15,407 nucleotides of DNA from JANLSO01 sp031362405 (GCA_031362405.1 JANLSO010000186.1:1-15407), one strand, 5' to 3'. Shown: positions 1 to 7,017, counted from the stretch's first letter. Notes: generated by a model from the letters alone, not told the origin. A program made the numbers and translations.

Positions 1-287
1 TGGCTGACCAAGGACGACGGCGAAACGTGGCATCCGTACGCGTCCGCCAGGTGCCGGGCGGGGCCGCCGATGCCGCAGCCGACGTCCAGAAGCCGCATGT
101 CGGCTCGGATGTCGAGCTGTTCGGCAAGATCGGCGGTCGCCTGCCGACCGCCAAGATGGAACTCATCTGCGGGCGACAGGTCGCGGGCGGCGAGCGAGTC
201 AGCGTCGAGCCCGACGGCGGCGACACCCGCCAGAATGCGCTCCTCGAGACCATCGATGCGGTAGTGCTCTGCGATGTCGGAATCCAT
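1..287 (-). CDS. SAM-dependent class I methyltransferase, N-terminal part (runs off left edge)
   Basis: About 95 residues are readable from the ATG at 287-285, which has an AGGAGG ribosome binding site 5 nt upstream. Residues 67-81 read LLDVGCGIGGPARHL, the glycine-rich motif I of Rossmann-fold methyltransferases of the UbiE / sterol / phosphoethanolamine type, which bind S-adenosylmethionine. The methyl acceptor cannot be deduced because the substrate-binding part lies outside the window. The gene is last in a minus-strand series after the metZ pair and the ASCH remnant. One oddity: after GCHV (85-88) one expects a strand ending in an acidic residue that holds the ribose, as in VTGIDLT. The sequence instead reads SPSSLVS, so the last 8 codons may follow a junction or frame error. 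Family confident; substrate unknown. Confidence 0.8.
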   Translation of the reverse strand, partial: MDSDIAEHYRIDGLEERILAGVAAVGLDADSLAARDLSPADEFHLGGRQATADLAEQLDIRADMRLLDVGCGIGGPARHLADAYGCHVSPSSLVS

Positions 288-322
288 GACGCCTCCTGGG
301 TCGTGGCGTTAGCTGATTCCTT

Positions 323-619
323 TCATACCGCCCCGTCAAGAGGGTCAACCCGGAAGGTCTCGACGACCACGATGTCGTCGTCGGCGGCGGCCCATGAATT
401 CCGACCGAGATGTCACGCAACTCGTGGTTCCACTGCGCCCAGAACGCCTCGTGGGAGTCGCGCCAGTGGGCGACATCAGGGAAGCCCTCGCCATCTTTGG
501 CCGCCACGTCAGTTCCGACGTCCGCGAGTCGTATCAGCCGCACTTAGATGACTTCGCCGGCCGCGCGCGGGCCCGAGCTGTCGACGAGTCGGAACCGCTG
601 TCCTGGCTCGGGAAGCGGC
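323..619 (-). pseudogene. Degraded ASCH-domain protein remnant (in-frame stop plus frameshift, N-terminus missing)
   Basis: Read on the minus strand from 618, the sequence gives PLPEPGQRFRLVDSSGPRA, then GEVI, a TAA stop, and VRLIRLADVG. It continues in the same frame to GEGFPDVAHWRDSHEAFW. After about 404 the frame is lost, and the next frame gives DDDIVVVETFRVD and ends at TGA 323-325. These segments follow the order seen in ASCH proteins: a PG-D-like strand, EV-VRxxxLADV, GEGF--VAxWRxxHxxFW, and a final (V)VxExFRV strand. ASCH is a PUA-like RNA-binding fold. At least two lesions are visible, and the N-terminal third is absent because the metZ stop (621-623) lies directly upstream. I infer a decaying gene; a sequencing error could explain the frameshift, but not easily both lesions and the missing start. 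Confidence 0.7.
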
Positions 620-620
620 G

Positions 621-1817
621 CTACGGCGTCGCGGTGAACGCCTGGTCGAGGTCGGCCAAGAGGTCCTCGACATCTTCGAGACCCACCGACAGCCGGATCA
701 CGTCGTCGGTGATCCCCGCGTTGACGCGGGCCTGGGGGGTGAGGCGCCGGTGGGTGGTCGTCCCCGGATGGGTGATCAGCGACTTGGTGTCACCGAAGTT
801 GTTCGAGATATCGATAAGCCGCAGGGCGTCGAGCACCGCGAACGCGCTTTCCTTCCCGGCGCCTGAATCGCAGTTCAGACCGAACGTGACGACCGTTCCC
901 CCCGCGCTCATCTGCCGTTTCGCCAGCTCGTGCTGCGGATGGCTTGCCAAGAACGGGTACCGCACACCGTGAACCGCCGGGTGAGCTTCCAGCCATTTTG
1001 CGAGGCGAAGGGCAGACGCGCTCTGGTGCTCGACGCGCAGCCGCATCGTCTCGATGCTTTTCAGGAGCACCCACGCGTTGAAGGGGCTGATCGACGGACC
1101 GGTGTTGCGCATCAACGGCTCGACCGCTCCGCGGATGTAGCTCTTTCGCCCGAGGATCGCCCCACCGAGCACGCGGCCCTGGCCGTCGATGTGTTTGGTG
1201 GCCGAGTACATGACCACGTCGGCGCCCAGCTCGATCGGCTTTTGGAGCACCGGGGTCGCAAAAACGTTGTCGATGATGACCGTCGCGCCCACGGCGTGCG
1301 CCATCTCAGCGACCGCGGCGATATCGATGAGGTCCTGCATCGGGTTCGACGGTGACTCGAAGAACACCGCAACGGCGGGAGTCTTCAGCGCGTCGCGCCA
1401 CTGGTCGAGGTCGTCGCCGTCGACGAACGTCGTCTCGATCCCCCAGCGGGGAAGCACTTCGGTGAGCACCAGGTAGCAGGAGCCGAAAAGCGCCCGCGAA
1501 GCGATGATGCGGTCGCCGGTTTCGGCGATTGCCGCAAGGCAGTTGAACATGGCCGCCATTCCGCTTGCCGTCGCGAAGCAGTCCTCAGCCCCCTCGATCA
1601 GGCGCAGGCGCTCTTCGAAGGCGGTGACCGTCGGGTTCCCGTAGCGCGTGTAGACGTAGTGGTCGACCGTGCCGGCAAACGCGGCCTCCGCTTCGGCGGC
1701 CGAGGCGTAGGTGTAGCCCTGGGTGAGAAAGAGGGCCTCGGCGGTCTCGGCGAACTCGGTGCGGTGCAGTCCACCTCGTACCGCCTGGGTGTCAGGACGC
1801 CACTCGGGCTCGGTCAC
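621..1817 (-). CDS. metZ: O-succinylhomoserine sulfhydrylase (PLP-dependent, Cys/Met metabolism family)
   Basis: This 398-aa protein is full length for the cystathionine gamma-synthase-like fold type I PLP family. The N-terminus (TQAVRGGLHRTEFAETAEAL, 10-29) is typical of MetZ rather than MetB. YTRYGNPT lies at 56-63, the PLP-phosphate loop SGMAAM at 85-90, the ring-nitrogen Asp at 183 in IIDNVFATP, and the Schiff-base lysine at K208 in YSATKHIDGQG. MetZ enzymes convert O-succinylhomoserine and sulfide directly to homocysteine and succinate, in the cytosol, on the route to methionine. The ATG at 1817 overlaps the stop of the DUF1737 gene by 4 bp (ATGA), implying translational coupling. Closely related O-acetylhomoserine sulfhydrylase or gamma-synthase activity cannot be excluded from sequence alone. 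Confidence 0.9.
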   Translation of the reverse strand: MTEPEWRPDTQAVRGGLHRTEFAETAEALFLTQGYTYASAAEAEAAFAGTVDHYVYTRYGNPTVTAFEERLRLIEGAEDCFATASGMAAMFNCLAAIAETGDRIIASRALFGSCYLVLTEVLPRWGIETTFVDGDDLDQWRDALKTPAVAVFFESPSNPMQDLIDIAAVAEMAHAVGATVIIDNVFATPVLQKPIELGADVVMYSATKHIDGQGRVLGGAILGRKSYIRGAVEPLMRNTGPSISPFNAWVLLKSIETMRLRVEHQSASALRLAKWLEAHPAVHGVRYPFLASHPQHELAKRQMSAGGTVVTFGLNCDSGAGKESAFAVLDALRLIDISNNFGDTKSLITHPGTTTHRRLTPQARVNAGITDDVIRLSVGLEDVEDLLADLDQAFTATP

Positions 1818-2002
1818 TCGCAGGCCTCAGGTTCGCGCACGAGAGCTTGGGCGACGATCACCCGGGATCCGTCGAACGCCAGCGCGGGGCTGCCGTGAAG
1901 GCGGTAGCCCTCATCGAGCGCTGCGCTGACGCGCTCGCAAAACGTGCGGTCATCAGGACCGGTGAGGACACGGTAACGCAATGGTTGGTCGTTCGGCATC
2001 AC
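1814..2002 (-). CDS. DUF1737-domain small protein coupled to metZ
   Basis: This 62-aa protein reads RYRVLTGPDDRTFCERVSAALDEGY, then LHGSPALAFDGSRVIVAQALVRE, the signature of DUF1737. That family of small cytosolic proteins has no known function. Nearly the whole protein is the domain. The outermost start is GTG at 2002, followed directly by ATG at 1999; a GAGAAG about 9 nt before the ATG makes 1999 the better start, and the difference is one residue. The stop overlaps the metZ ATG by 4 bp, so it is probably cotranscribed and translationally coupled with metZ. A role linked to homocysteine synthesis is only a guess from this coupling. Confidence 0.8.
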   Translation of the reverse strand: MMPNDQPLRYRVLTGPDDRTFCERVSAALDEGYRLHGSPALAFDGSRVIVAQALVREPEACE

Positions 2003-2113
2003 TGGCAGCTTCTCAAACGGAGCGGCCTGCCGGGTCGGTCATCGACGCCGCATGTTTGGTTTGCCGCGCTTCAGGGAACGACCCACCTGTCAGCGTCAAA
2101 AGGAGCCGGACCA

Positions 2114-2542
2114 ATGCGTGATCGCACCGCCCAGATCGCCCACTGGATGGCCAGTGGCAAAACCGCCGACCTCGTCGCGCCCGCCGTACGGGCCGCCACC
2201 AGCCCGCGCGGGCGAGAGACAATCGCCGGCGCACGCTCGGCGATCGACAGCGCCCGCCACGTCGACCCCCAGGCCGTACGTGCGGCGGGTGAGCGACTGG
2301 CCCGGGACCCGGATCTTCGAAAGGCCCTCTTCGGGGCCGCCGCCGCCGTGCGGGTGGCTTTCGACGACGCGAACCGACGTCAGCACCGCGGGCGCCGGTG
2401 GTTGGGGCGGATCACGCTGCTCGGCGCGGGCGCCACGGCTGCAGCCGTGGCGGTACGCGTACTTCGCCGCGATCGGCCGAACACCCACCACGTCCACGAA
2501 GAGGCAAAGGTGCAGGCTCCCGAAGACGCCATTCTGCGCTGA
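2114..2542 (+). CDS. Hypothetical protein with one C-terminal membrane segment
   Basis: This 142-aa protein is not one I recognise. The ATG at 2114 has AAGGAG at 2099-2104, 9 nt upstream, which decides it over longer in-frame openings that would run back into the DUF1737 gene. Residues 1-95 are polar, alanine/arginine-rich and probably helical (for example SPRGRETIAGARSAIDSAR). One hydrophobic stretch at 97-117 (WLGRITLLGAGATAAAVAVRV) is followed by RRDR, so the predicted topology is a single-pass protein with a long N-terminal region. A short polar tail ends at 142. It is divergent from the DUF1737 gene (111-bp gap, where I see no firm promoter) and convergent with the MFS gene across a hairpin. 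No motif suggests a function. Confidence 0.7.
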   Translation: MRDRTAQIAHWMASGKTADLVAPAVRAATSPRGRETIAGARSAIDSARHVDPQAVRAAGERLARDPDLRKALFGAAAAVRVAFDDANRRQHRGRRWLGRITLLGAGATAAAVAVRVLRRDRPNTHHVHEEAKVQAPEDAILR

Positions 2543-2552
2543 CAACGGTGCG

Positions 2553-2591
2553 CGAGGGTATATCTGGTGTCTGGCACCGGATATACCCTCG
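2553..2591. repeat. Interspersed palindrome, copy A (GGTG-N5-CACC core)
   Basis: A 17-bp stem, CGAGGGTATATCTGGTG (2553-2569), pairs with 2575-2591 around the 5-nt loop TCTGG. One position is a T-G wobble. It sits between the converging stops of the one-TM protein (2542) and the MFS gene (2613). No T-run follows on either strand, so it is not a classical rho-independent terminator, although it could still slow or end transcription from both sides. The core and arms recur at 6894-6951, and the core recurs at 13466-13506. The 8-mer TGGCCGTT at 2595-2602 is also shared with the second copy. Confidence 0.85.
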
Positions 2592-2612
2592 TGGTGGCCG
2601 TTGGGGTAGCGC

Positions 2613-3902
2613 CTATGCGATATCCGCGGCGGGGGCGGCGATCTGCGGATCGTTCCGTGGCGGAGAGCGCGTGGCTAACAGCAGGGGAAGGATCGCCAGA
2701 CCGATCACGCCGCCGACGATCGACAGCGCGGCGAAGCTCGATGCGGCGACGACGAACCCGCTGCCGAGGCCTCCGCCGGCACCCGCCAGAGAAATGGCGA
2801 CGTCGACAGAACCCTGGGTTTTCGCCCGACGCTCGAGTGGCACCGCGTCGGTGAGTAGGGCCGTCCCGCCGATCAGCCCAAAGTTCCATCCCAGGCCGAG
2901 AAGAATCAACGCCAGAGCCAGCAGCGCAACCGAATCGGCGGGAGCGAGCGCGGCCACCGCGCCCGCGGCACCGAGTGCGAGGGCACCGGCGGCAACCACG
3001 GCGCGGCGACCGTAGCGGTCGACCAGGCGTCCGGTCAGAAGTGACGGAAAGAACATCGCGGCGATGTGAAGCGAGATTACGAGGCCCGCGGCGCGCAGAC
3101 CGTGCCCGTGATCGCGCATATGGACCGGTGTCATCGTCATGACGGCCAGCATCACGAGCTGCGTGACGACCATGACCCCCGCCGCCAAACGGACCGTCCG
3201 CGCCGCGTAGCTCTCGGCCGGGCCGACGACGGCCGCGGCGTCTGCAGCCACTCGAGCCCACGCGCGCGCCGTCAGGAGTGGATCGGGTCGCAGCGCAATC
3301 TGCACGGCCAGCGCGCCGGCAACGTACGCGACGGTCGCGAGCATGAACGGGCCTGCCAGGGCGCGGATGCCGACGGCTTCGGCGATGGCCCCGGTCGCGT
3401 CGACCAGGTTCGGCCCGATCACCGCGCCGATGGTGCTCGCGACGAGCACCGCGCTGATCGCCCGGCCGCGCTGGTCGGCTCTCGCGAGGTCAGCGCCCGC
3501 GTATCGGGCCTGCAGGTTTGTCGCCGAACCCGACCCGTAGACAAAAAGCGAGACCAGAAGCAGCGGCACGTTGTCGAGCGCCGCCGCGGCGACGGTGCCC
3601 GCGCCACCCAGAGCCCCGACCGCATATCCGAGGGCAAGGCCCGGACGTCGACCCGAGCGCTGAGACAGCATCCCGACCAGCCACGCCGCCAGCGCCGAGC
3701 CGATCGTGAAAAGGGCAGCGGGAAGGCCGGCGAACCCCTTCGAGCCGATCATGTCCTCACCGAGGAGCCCACCGACGGTGATGCCCGCGGCGAGGCCCGC
3801 TCCACTGAGCACCTGCGAGATGAAAAGCACCCGGATCGTGCGCCGCTGGAGGGCCTCGCGGTCGGTCACGAGCTCGCCACGGGTTGGCCGGCGAGCCGCC
3901 AT
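2613..3902 (-). CDS. Major facilitator superfamily (MFS) transporter
   Basis: This 429-aa, strongly hydrophobic protein has about 12 membrane segments, matching the family size. The loop between TM2 and TM3 carries the MFS motif A (GMLSQRSGRRPG, 77-88), and a similar GRLVDRYGRRAVV loop in the second half marks the internal duplication. This fits a proton-driven exporter in the cytoplasmic membrane; the substrate is unknown. The start is uncertain. ATG 3902 has GGAGG at 3912-3916 with 9 nt spacing but overlaps the upstream regulator by 37 bp. GTG 3869 would form a 4-bp GTGA overlap but has no good ribosome site. It is cotranscribed with the ArsR-rhodanese gene, which suggests control by that regulator and perhaps export of a sulfur- or metal(loid)-related compound; that is inference. 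Confidence 0.88.
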   Translation of the reverse strand: MAARRPTRGELVTDREALQRRTIRVLFISQVLSGAGLAAGITVGGLLGEDMIGSKGFAGLPAALFTIGSALAAWLVGMLSQRSGRRPGLALGYAVGALGGAGTVAAAALDNVPLLLVSLFVYGSGSATNLQARYAGADLARADQRGRAISAVLVASTIGAVIGPNLVDATGAIAEAVGIRALAGPFMLATVAYVAGALAVQIALRPDPLLTARAWARVAADAAAVVGPAESYAARTVRLAAGVMVVTQLVMLAVMTMTPVHMRDHGHGLRAAGLVISLHIAAMFFPSLLTGRLVDRYGRRAVVAAGALALGAAGAVAALAPADSVALLALALILLGLGWNFGLIGGTALLTDAVPLERRAKTQGSVDVAISLAGAGGGLGSGFVVAASSFAALSIVGGVIGLAILPLLLATRSPPRNDPQIAAPAADIA

Positions 3903-4543
3903 TCCGTGACACCTCCGTCGAGCACCCGCACACGGCGCCCGGCCGCCTGGAGTAGGCGGGTCGCGTCGTACGACATCACGCAGTATTCGCTGCGGCAGTA
4001 GGCGACGATCTCGAGCTCCGTCGGCAGCTCGTTGAGGCGGTCGGCGAGCTCATCGATGGGGATCGAGAGCGCACCGGGGATGTGCCCGGCCGCGAACTCC
4101 GTCTCGGGGCGGACGTCGAGAACGATGACATCACCGGTCTGGGCGCGGGCGATGAGTGCGTCGCGTCCGATCTGTTCGACTTCTGAGCCGTCGGCGAAGT
4201 CGAGTCCCAAGGCCGCGCGGCGCGCAGGCTCGACCGCAGCACGGTGCGCACGGGCCACGCTCTTGAGGGCTACGACGAGCGCCGCGACGTCGTCACCCGC
4301 CAGCCGGTAATGGATCCGCTGACCGTCACGTCGGCGCGCGACGAGCCCGCAGTGCCGGAGGGTTTGTAGATGTGCGGAGGTCGTCGTGACTCCGAGCCCC
4401 GAGGCGTTCGCGAGCGCGTCGACCGACCGCTCACCCTGCGCCAGGAGTTCCATGAGCAGGAGGCGCTTCGGGTGAGAAAGGCCTTTGGCCGGCTGGGCCA
4501 GCTCTTCGTAGAGCGCCGCGGTGGAATCCATCGTGTATTCCAT
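3866..4543 (-). CDS. ArsR-family HTH regulator fused to a rhodanese domain
   Basis: This 225-aa protein has two domains. Residues about 10-95 form an ArsR winged helix (HPKRLLLMELLAQGERSVDALA, recognition region GVTTTSAHLQTLRHCGLVARR, wing DGQRIHYRLA). Residues about 122-222 form a rhodanese domain with VLDVRPETEFAAGHIPGA and the active-site loop CRSEYC, whose first residue C183 is the expected catalytic cysteine. The classic ArsR CVC metal site is absent, so sensing may occur through the rhodanese cysteines, for example of reactive sulfur species. It is the first gene of an operon with the MFS transporter. Two starts are possible: ATG 4543, which lacks a ribosome site and could be leaderless, and ATG 4531, with a weak GGAA 6 nt upstream. 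A palindrome spans both starts, suggesting autorepression. Confidence 0.88.
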   Translation of the reverse strand: MEYTMDSTAALYEELAQPAKGLSHPKRLLLMELLAQGERSVDALANASGLGVTTTSAHLQTLRHCGLVARRRDGQRIHYRLAGDDVAALVVALKSVARAHRAAVEPARRAALGLDFADGSEVEQIGRDALIARAQTGDVIVLDVRPETEFAAGHIPGALSIPIDELADRLNELPTELEIVAYCRSEYCVMSYDATRLLQAAGRRVRVLDGGVTEWRLAGQPVASS

Positions 4544-4561
4544 AGATAACGAGAATACACG
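4532..4561. promoter_or_regulatory. Putative ArsR operator (9-bp inverted repeat, 12-nt spacer)
   Basis: CGTGTATTC at 4532-4540 is the exact reverse complement of GAATACACG at 4553-4561. The element overlaps the first codons of the ArsR-rhodanese gene. It also covers its candidate -10 box TATTCT (minus strand, 4557-4552) and reaches the expected -35 area of the divergent GH15 gene. ArsR-family proteins bind such inverted repeats as dimers, so an operator shared by both promoters is a reasonable inference. Confidence 0.6.
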
Positions 4562-4579
4562 CAGTGGCCCTCCGCGGAA

Positions 4580-4585
4580 TAGTGT
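4580..4585 (+). promoter_or_regulatory. Candidate -10 box of a leaderless GH15 transcript
   Basis: TAGTGT ends 9 nt before the ATG at 4595, and no ribosome binding site is visible in between. The same hexamer lies 10 nt before the ATG at 9549. This matches the actinobacterial TANNNT pattern for transcripts that begin at the start codon. No clear -35 box is seen. Confidence 0.35.
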
Positions 4586-4594
4586 CGCGAATTA

Positions 4595-6364
4595 ATGGCT
4601 CGCATCGAAGATTACGCGCTGATCGGCGACCTGCAGACGGCGGCCCTGATCGGGCGCGATGGTTCCATCGACTGGTGCTGCTTTCCGCGGTTCGACTCTG
4701 GCGCCTGTTTCGCCGCCATGCTCGGAGGCCCCGATAACGGACGCTGGCAGGTCGGACCCACCGCGCCGTTGCGGCGCTGTGCCCGCCGGTACCGCACCGA
4801 CACGCTGATTCTCGAGACGGTGCTCGAGACTGGCGCCGGATCGGTGCGGATCATCGACTTCATGCCGCCCCGCGACCGGGCCCCGAACATCGTGCGGATC
4901 GTCGAGGGGCTCGACGGTGAGGTGCCGATGCGTTCGGAGCTGGTGATCCGCTTCGACTACGGCCGGATCGTTCCGTGGGTGCGCCGCCTCGACCACTCTT
5001 ACGTGGCGATCGCGGGCCCCGATGCGTTGTGTTTGCGGACTCCGGTCGCGACCCACGGCGAGAACATGACCACCGTCTCCGAGTTCACCGTGGGTGAGGG
5101 TCAGCGGTTGCCGTTCGTGCTGACGTGGTTCGCGTCGCACCGCCGCACGCCGCCGCGGCGAATCGACGCCGAGGCAGAGCTGACCGCCACCGAGGACTTC
5201 TGGCACGAATGGGCGGCGGCATGCACCCATGAGGGGGCTTACCACGAGGAGATCCACACGTCGCTGAGGGTCCTAAAGGCCCTCACCTACGCGCCGACCG
5301 GCGGCATCGTTGCGGCACCGACGACCTCGCTACCCGAGCACATCGGCGGTCCGCGCAACTGGGACTACCGCTTCTGCTGGCTGCGCGACGCCAGCCTCAC
5401 GCTGACCGCCATGCTCGAATGCGGCTACCGAGATGAGGCGCTGGCCTGGCGCGACTGGCTCGTGCGGGCCGTGGCGGGCGATCCCGCCGACCTGCAGATC
5501 ATGTACGGCATCGCGGGTGAGCGGCGGCTCGATGAGCGCGAGCTCGAGTGGCTGGTCGGCTATGAGGATTCAACGCCCGTACGGGTGGGCAACGCGGCCT
5601 CCACCCAGCTGCAGCTCGATGTCTACGGGGGCGTCTTGGATGCCCTGTACCTCACCCGTATTCACGGGGCCGCGGCCGACGACAACAGCTGGGCGCTCGC
5701 GACCGTTCTGCTGCATTGGTTGGAGGAGGGCTGGCGCCTTCCCGACGCGGGCCTTTGGGAGGTGCGCGGCCCCGCGCGGCACTTCACCCACTCGAAGATG
5801 ATGGCCTGGGTGGCTTTCGACCGGGCCATTCGTTTCTGCGAGGAGTTCGGTCGCACAGGGCCCGTCGACCGTTGGCGTGAGCTGCGCGACGAGGTCCACG
5901 CGCAGGTGCTCGAGTGCGCGTGGAACGTCGGGAGCCAGGCGTTCACCCAGAGCTACGGTTCTGACGAGCTCGACGCCGCCGTGCTGCTCATGCCGATCGT
6001 CGGCTTCCTCCCCGCCGATGATCCCCGCGTTGTCTCGACCGTCGCGGCGGTTCGGCGAGACCTCACGGTCGGTGGTCTGGTGCGGCGCTACCTTCCCCGA
6101 GACGACGGCGCGGTCGACGGTCTGGCCGGCGAAGAAGGGGTGTTTCTTCCGTGCACGTTCTGGCTCGTCTCGGTGCTTGCCCTCCAGGGGCATCACGATG
6201 AGGCGCGCGAGATCTTCGAGCGCCTGCTCGATCTGCGCAACGACCTCGGCTTGCTCTCGGAGGAGTACGACCCGCATGCGGGTCGCCAGCTGGGCAACTT
6301 CCCCCAGGCCTTTACCCACCTCGCGCTCGTCCAGGCAGCCATGACCCTGAACCGCCATGGCTGA
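4595..6364 (+). CDS. Glycoside hydrolase family 15 protein (glucoamylase/trehalase-like)
   Basis: This 589-aa cytosolic protein has no signal peptide. The N-terminus (IEDYALIGDLQTAALIGRDG, 4-23) and DWCCFPRFDS are typical of the short bacterial GH15 class. A beta-rich N-terminal domain is followed by an (alpha/alpha)6 catalytic barrel from about 215, with NWDYRFCWLRDAS at 255-267. The likely general acid is E389 in AGLWEVRG and the likely base is E556/E557 in GLLSEEYDP. GH15 enzymes are inverting exo-glucosidases acting on alpha-glucans, isomalto-oligosaccharides or trehalose. Mycobacterial relatives are trehalases, so trehalose or glycogen turnover is likely here, but the substrate cannot be read from sequence. 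It may be leaderless. Its end overlaps the GNAT gene by 8 bp. It is divergent from the ArsR-rhodanese gene across a 51-bp gap. Confidence 0.9.
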   Translation: MARIEDYALIGDLQTAALIGRDGSIDWCCFPRFDSGACFAAMLGGPDNGRWQVGPTAPLRRCARRYRTDTLILETVLETGAGSVRIIDFMPPRDRAPNIVRIVEGLDGEVPMRSELVIRFDYGRIVPWVRRLDHSYVAIAGPDALCLRTPVATHGENMTTVSEFTVGEGQRLPFVLTWFASHRRTPPRRIDAEAELTATEDFWHEWAAACTHEGAYHEEIHTSLRVLKALTYAPTGGIVAAPTTSLPEHIGGPRNWDYRFCWLRDASLTLTAMLECGYRDEALAWRDWLVRAVAGDPADLQIMYGIAGERRLDERELEWLVGYEDSTPVRVGNAASTQLQLDVYGGVLDALYLTRIHGAAADDNSWALATVLLHWLEEGWRLPDAGLWEVRGPARHFTHSKMMAWVAFDRAIRFCEEFGRTGPVDRWRELRDEVHAQVLECAWNVGSQAFTQSYGSDELDAAVLLMPIVGFLPADDPRVVSTVAAVRRDLTVGGLVRRYLPRDDGAVDGLAGEEGVFLPCTFWLVSVLALQGHHDEAREIFERLLDLRNDLGLLSEEYDPHAGRQLGNFPQAFTHLALVQAAMTLNRHG

Positions 6365-6884
6365 GGCCCCGACCCTGGCCACCGAACGCTTGATCCTGCG
6401 CGCCCACCGGGTCGACGACCACGACGCTTCGGCCGCCCTGTGGGCCGATCCGGAGGTCGTTCGCGACATCGGCGGCACGACCCGGTCATCCCAGGAGGCC
6501 TGGTTTCGGATTCTGCGCGACGCCGGTCACTGGCTGCTTCTTGGCTACGGCTACTGGGCGATCACCGACCGTGCAACCGGTGAGTTTCTCGGAGAAGGGG
6601 GCTTCGCCGATTTCCGGCGTGGCATCACCGAGTTGGAGGGCGTCCCGGAAATGGGCTGGGCTTTGATGAGGGCGGCGTGGGGTCGCGGACTCGCCAGTGA
6701 AACCGTTGCCGCAATGCTCGCCTGGGCCGACGCCAACCTCGACGCCTCGGAGACCCGTTGCATCATCTCGCCCGAGAACGTCGCGTCGGTCCGCGTCGCC
6801 GAGAAATGCGGCTTCGTCCGCTTCGCTGACATCGACGAACCCGAAGGCCGCAGCCTCCTTTTTCGTCGTGAACGAACGCGCTGA
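6357..6884 (+). CDS. GNAT N-acetyltransferase, RimJ/RimL type
   Basis: This 175-aa protein is full length for the family. It opens with LATERLILRAHRVDDHDA (7-24), the usual start of RimJ/RimL-like GNATs. The acetyl-CoA pyrophosphate loop WGRGLAS lies at 108-114, and the C-terminal NVASVRVAEKCGF (141-153) forms the conserved N-x-x-S-xx-(V/A)-xEKxGF motif. Such proteins transfer an acetyl group from acetyl-CoA to N-termini or small amines; the acceptor is unknown. The ATG lies inside the last codons of the GH15 gene (8-bp overlap), so translation is probably coupled. No functional link to GH15 is evident. Downstream are interspersed palindromes with no T-run terminator on this strand. Confidence 0.88.
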   Translation: MAEAPTLATERLILRAHRVDDHDASAALWADPEVVRDIGGTTRSSQEAWFRILRDAGHWLLLGYGYWAITDRATGEFLGEGGFADFRRGITELEGVPEMGWALMRAAWGRGLASETVAAMLAWADANLDASETRCIISPENVASVRVAEKCGFVRFADIDEPEGRSLLFRRERTR

Positions 6885-6893
6885 GCGTAAAGA

Positions 6894-6951
6894 TGGTGTC
6901 TGGCACCAGATATAACGTGAGGCGTATATCTGGTGCCAGACACCAGATATA
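6894..6951. repeat. Interspersed palindrome, copy B, with an extra inverted half copy
   Basis: Two overlapping foldings are visible. A long perfect inverted repeat has 21-bp arms at 6894-6914 and 6925-6945 with the loop ACGTGAGGCG. The right part is also a hairpin by itself: TATATCTGGTG (6925-6935), loop CCAGA, CACCAGATATA (6941-6951). The right unit resembles the palindrome at 2553-2591, including GAGG(C)GTATATCTGGTG and the flanking TGGCCGTT (6961-6968). The left arm is an additional, oppositely oriented half unit. It lies between the converging GNAT gene (stop 6884) and the secreted-protein gene (stop 7068). Confidence 0.85.
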
Positions 6952-7017
6952 CCCGGGGCGTGGCCGTTTGTTTTTGCGTCCCGTGCACCGGGGTTCTTCC
7001 CGACGCCCTGAACGTCG

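Noticed and set aside
2003..2113. SAM-type riboswitch or strong promoter upstream of the DUF1737-metZ pair
   Set aside because: I looked for SAM riboswitch-like stems and a good -35/-10 pair on the minus strand. A TTGACG occurs, but nothing resembling a -10 box follows at the right distance.
2553..2591. Calling the first palindrome a bidirectional rho-independent terminator
   Set aside because: No T-run on either side, and the same sequence recurs elsewhere, including a divergent promoter region for its core; a repeat element is the better description.
2380..3261. Minus-strand frame of nearly 300 codons overlapping the MFS gene in another frame
   Set aside because: Extreme arginine/glycine composition and overlap with an obvious membrane transporter frame.
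5570..6478. Long minus-strand open frame (about 300 codons) opposite the GH15 gene
   Set aside because: It is antisense to a clearly recognisable GH15 protein, has no domain resemblance and is explained by high-GC codon bias keeping the opposite frame open.
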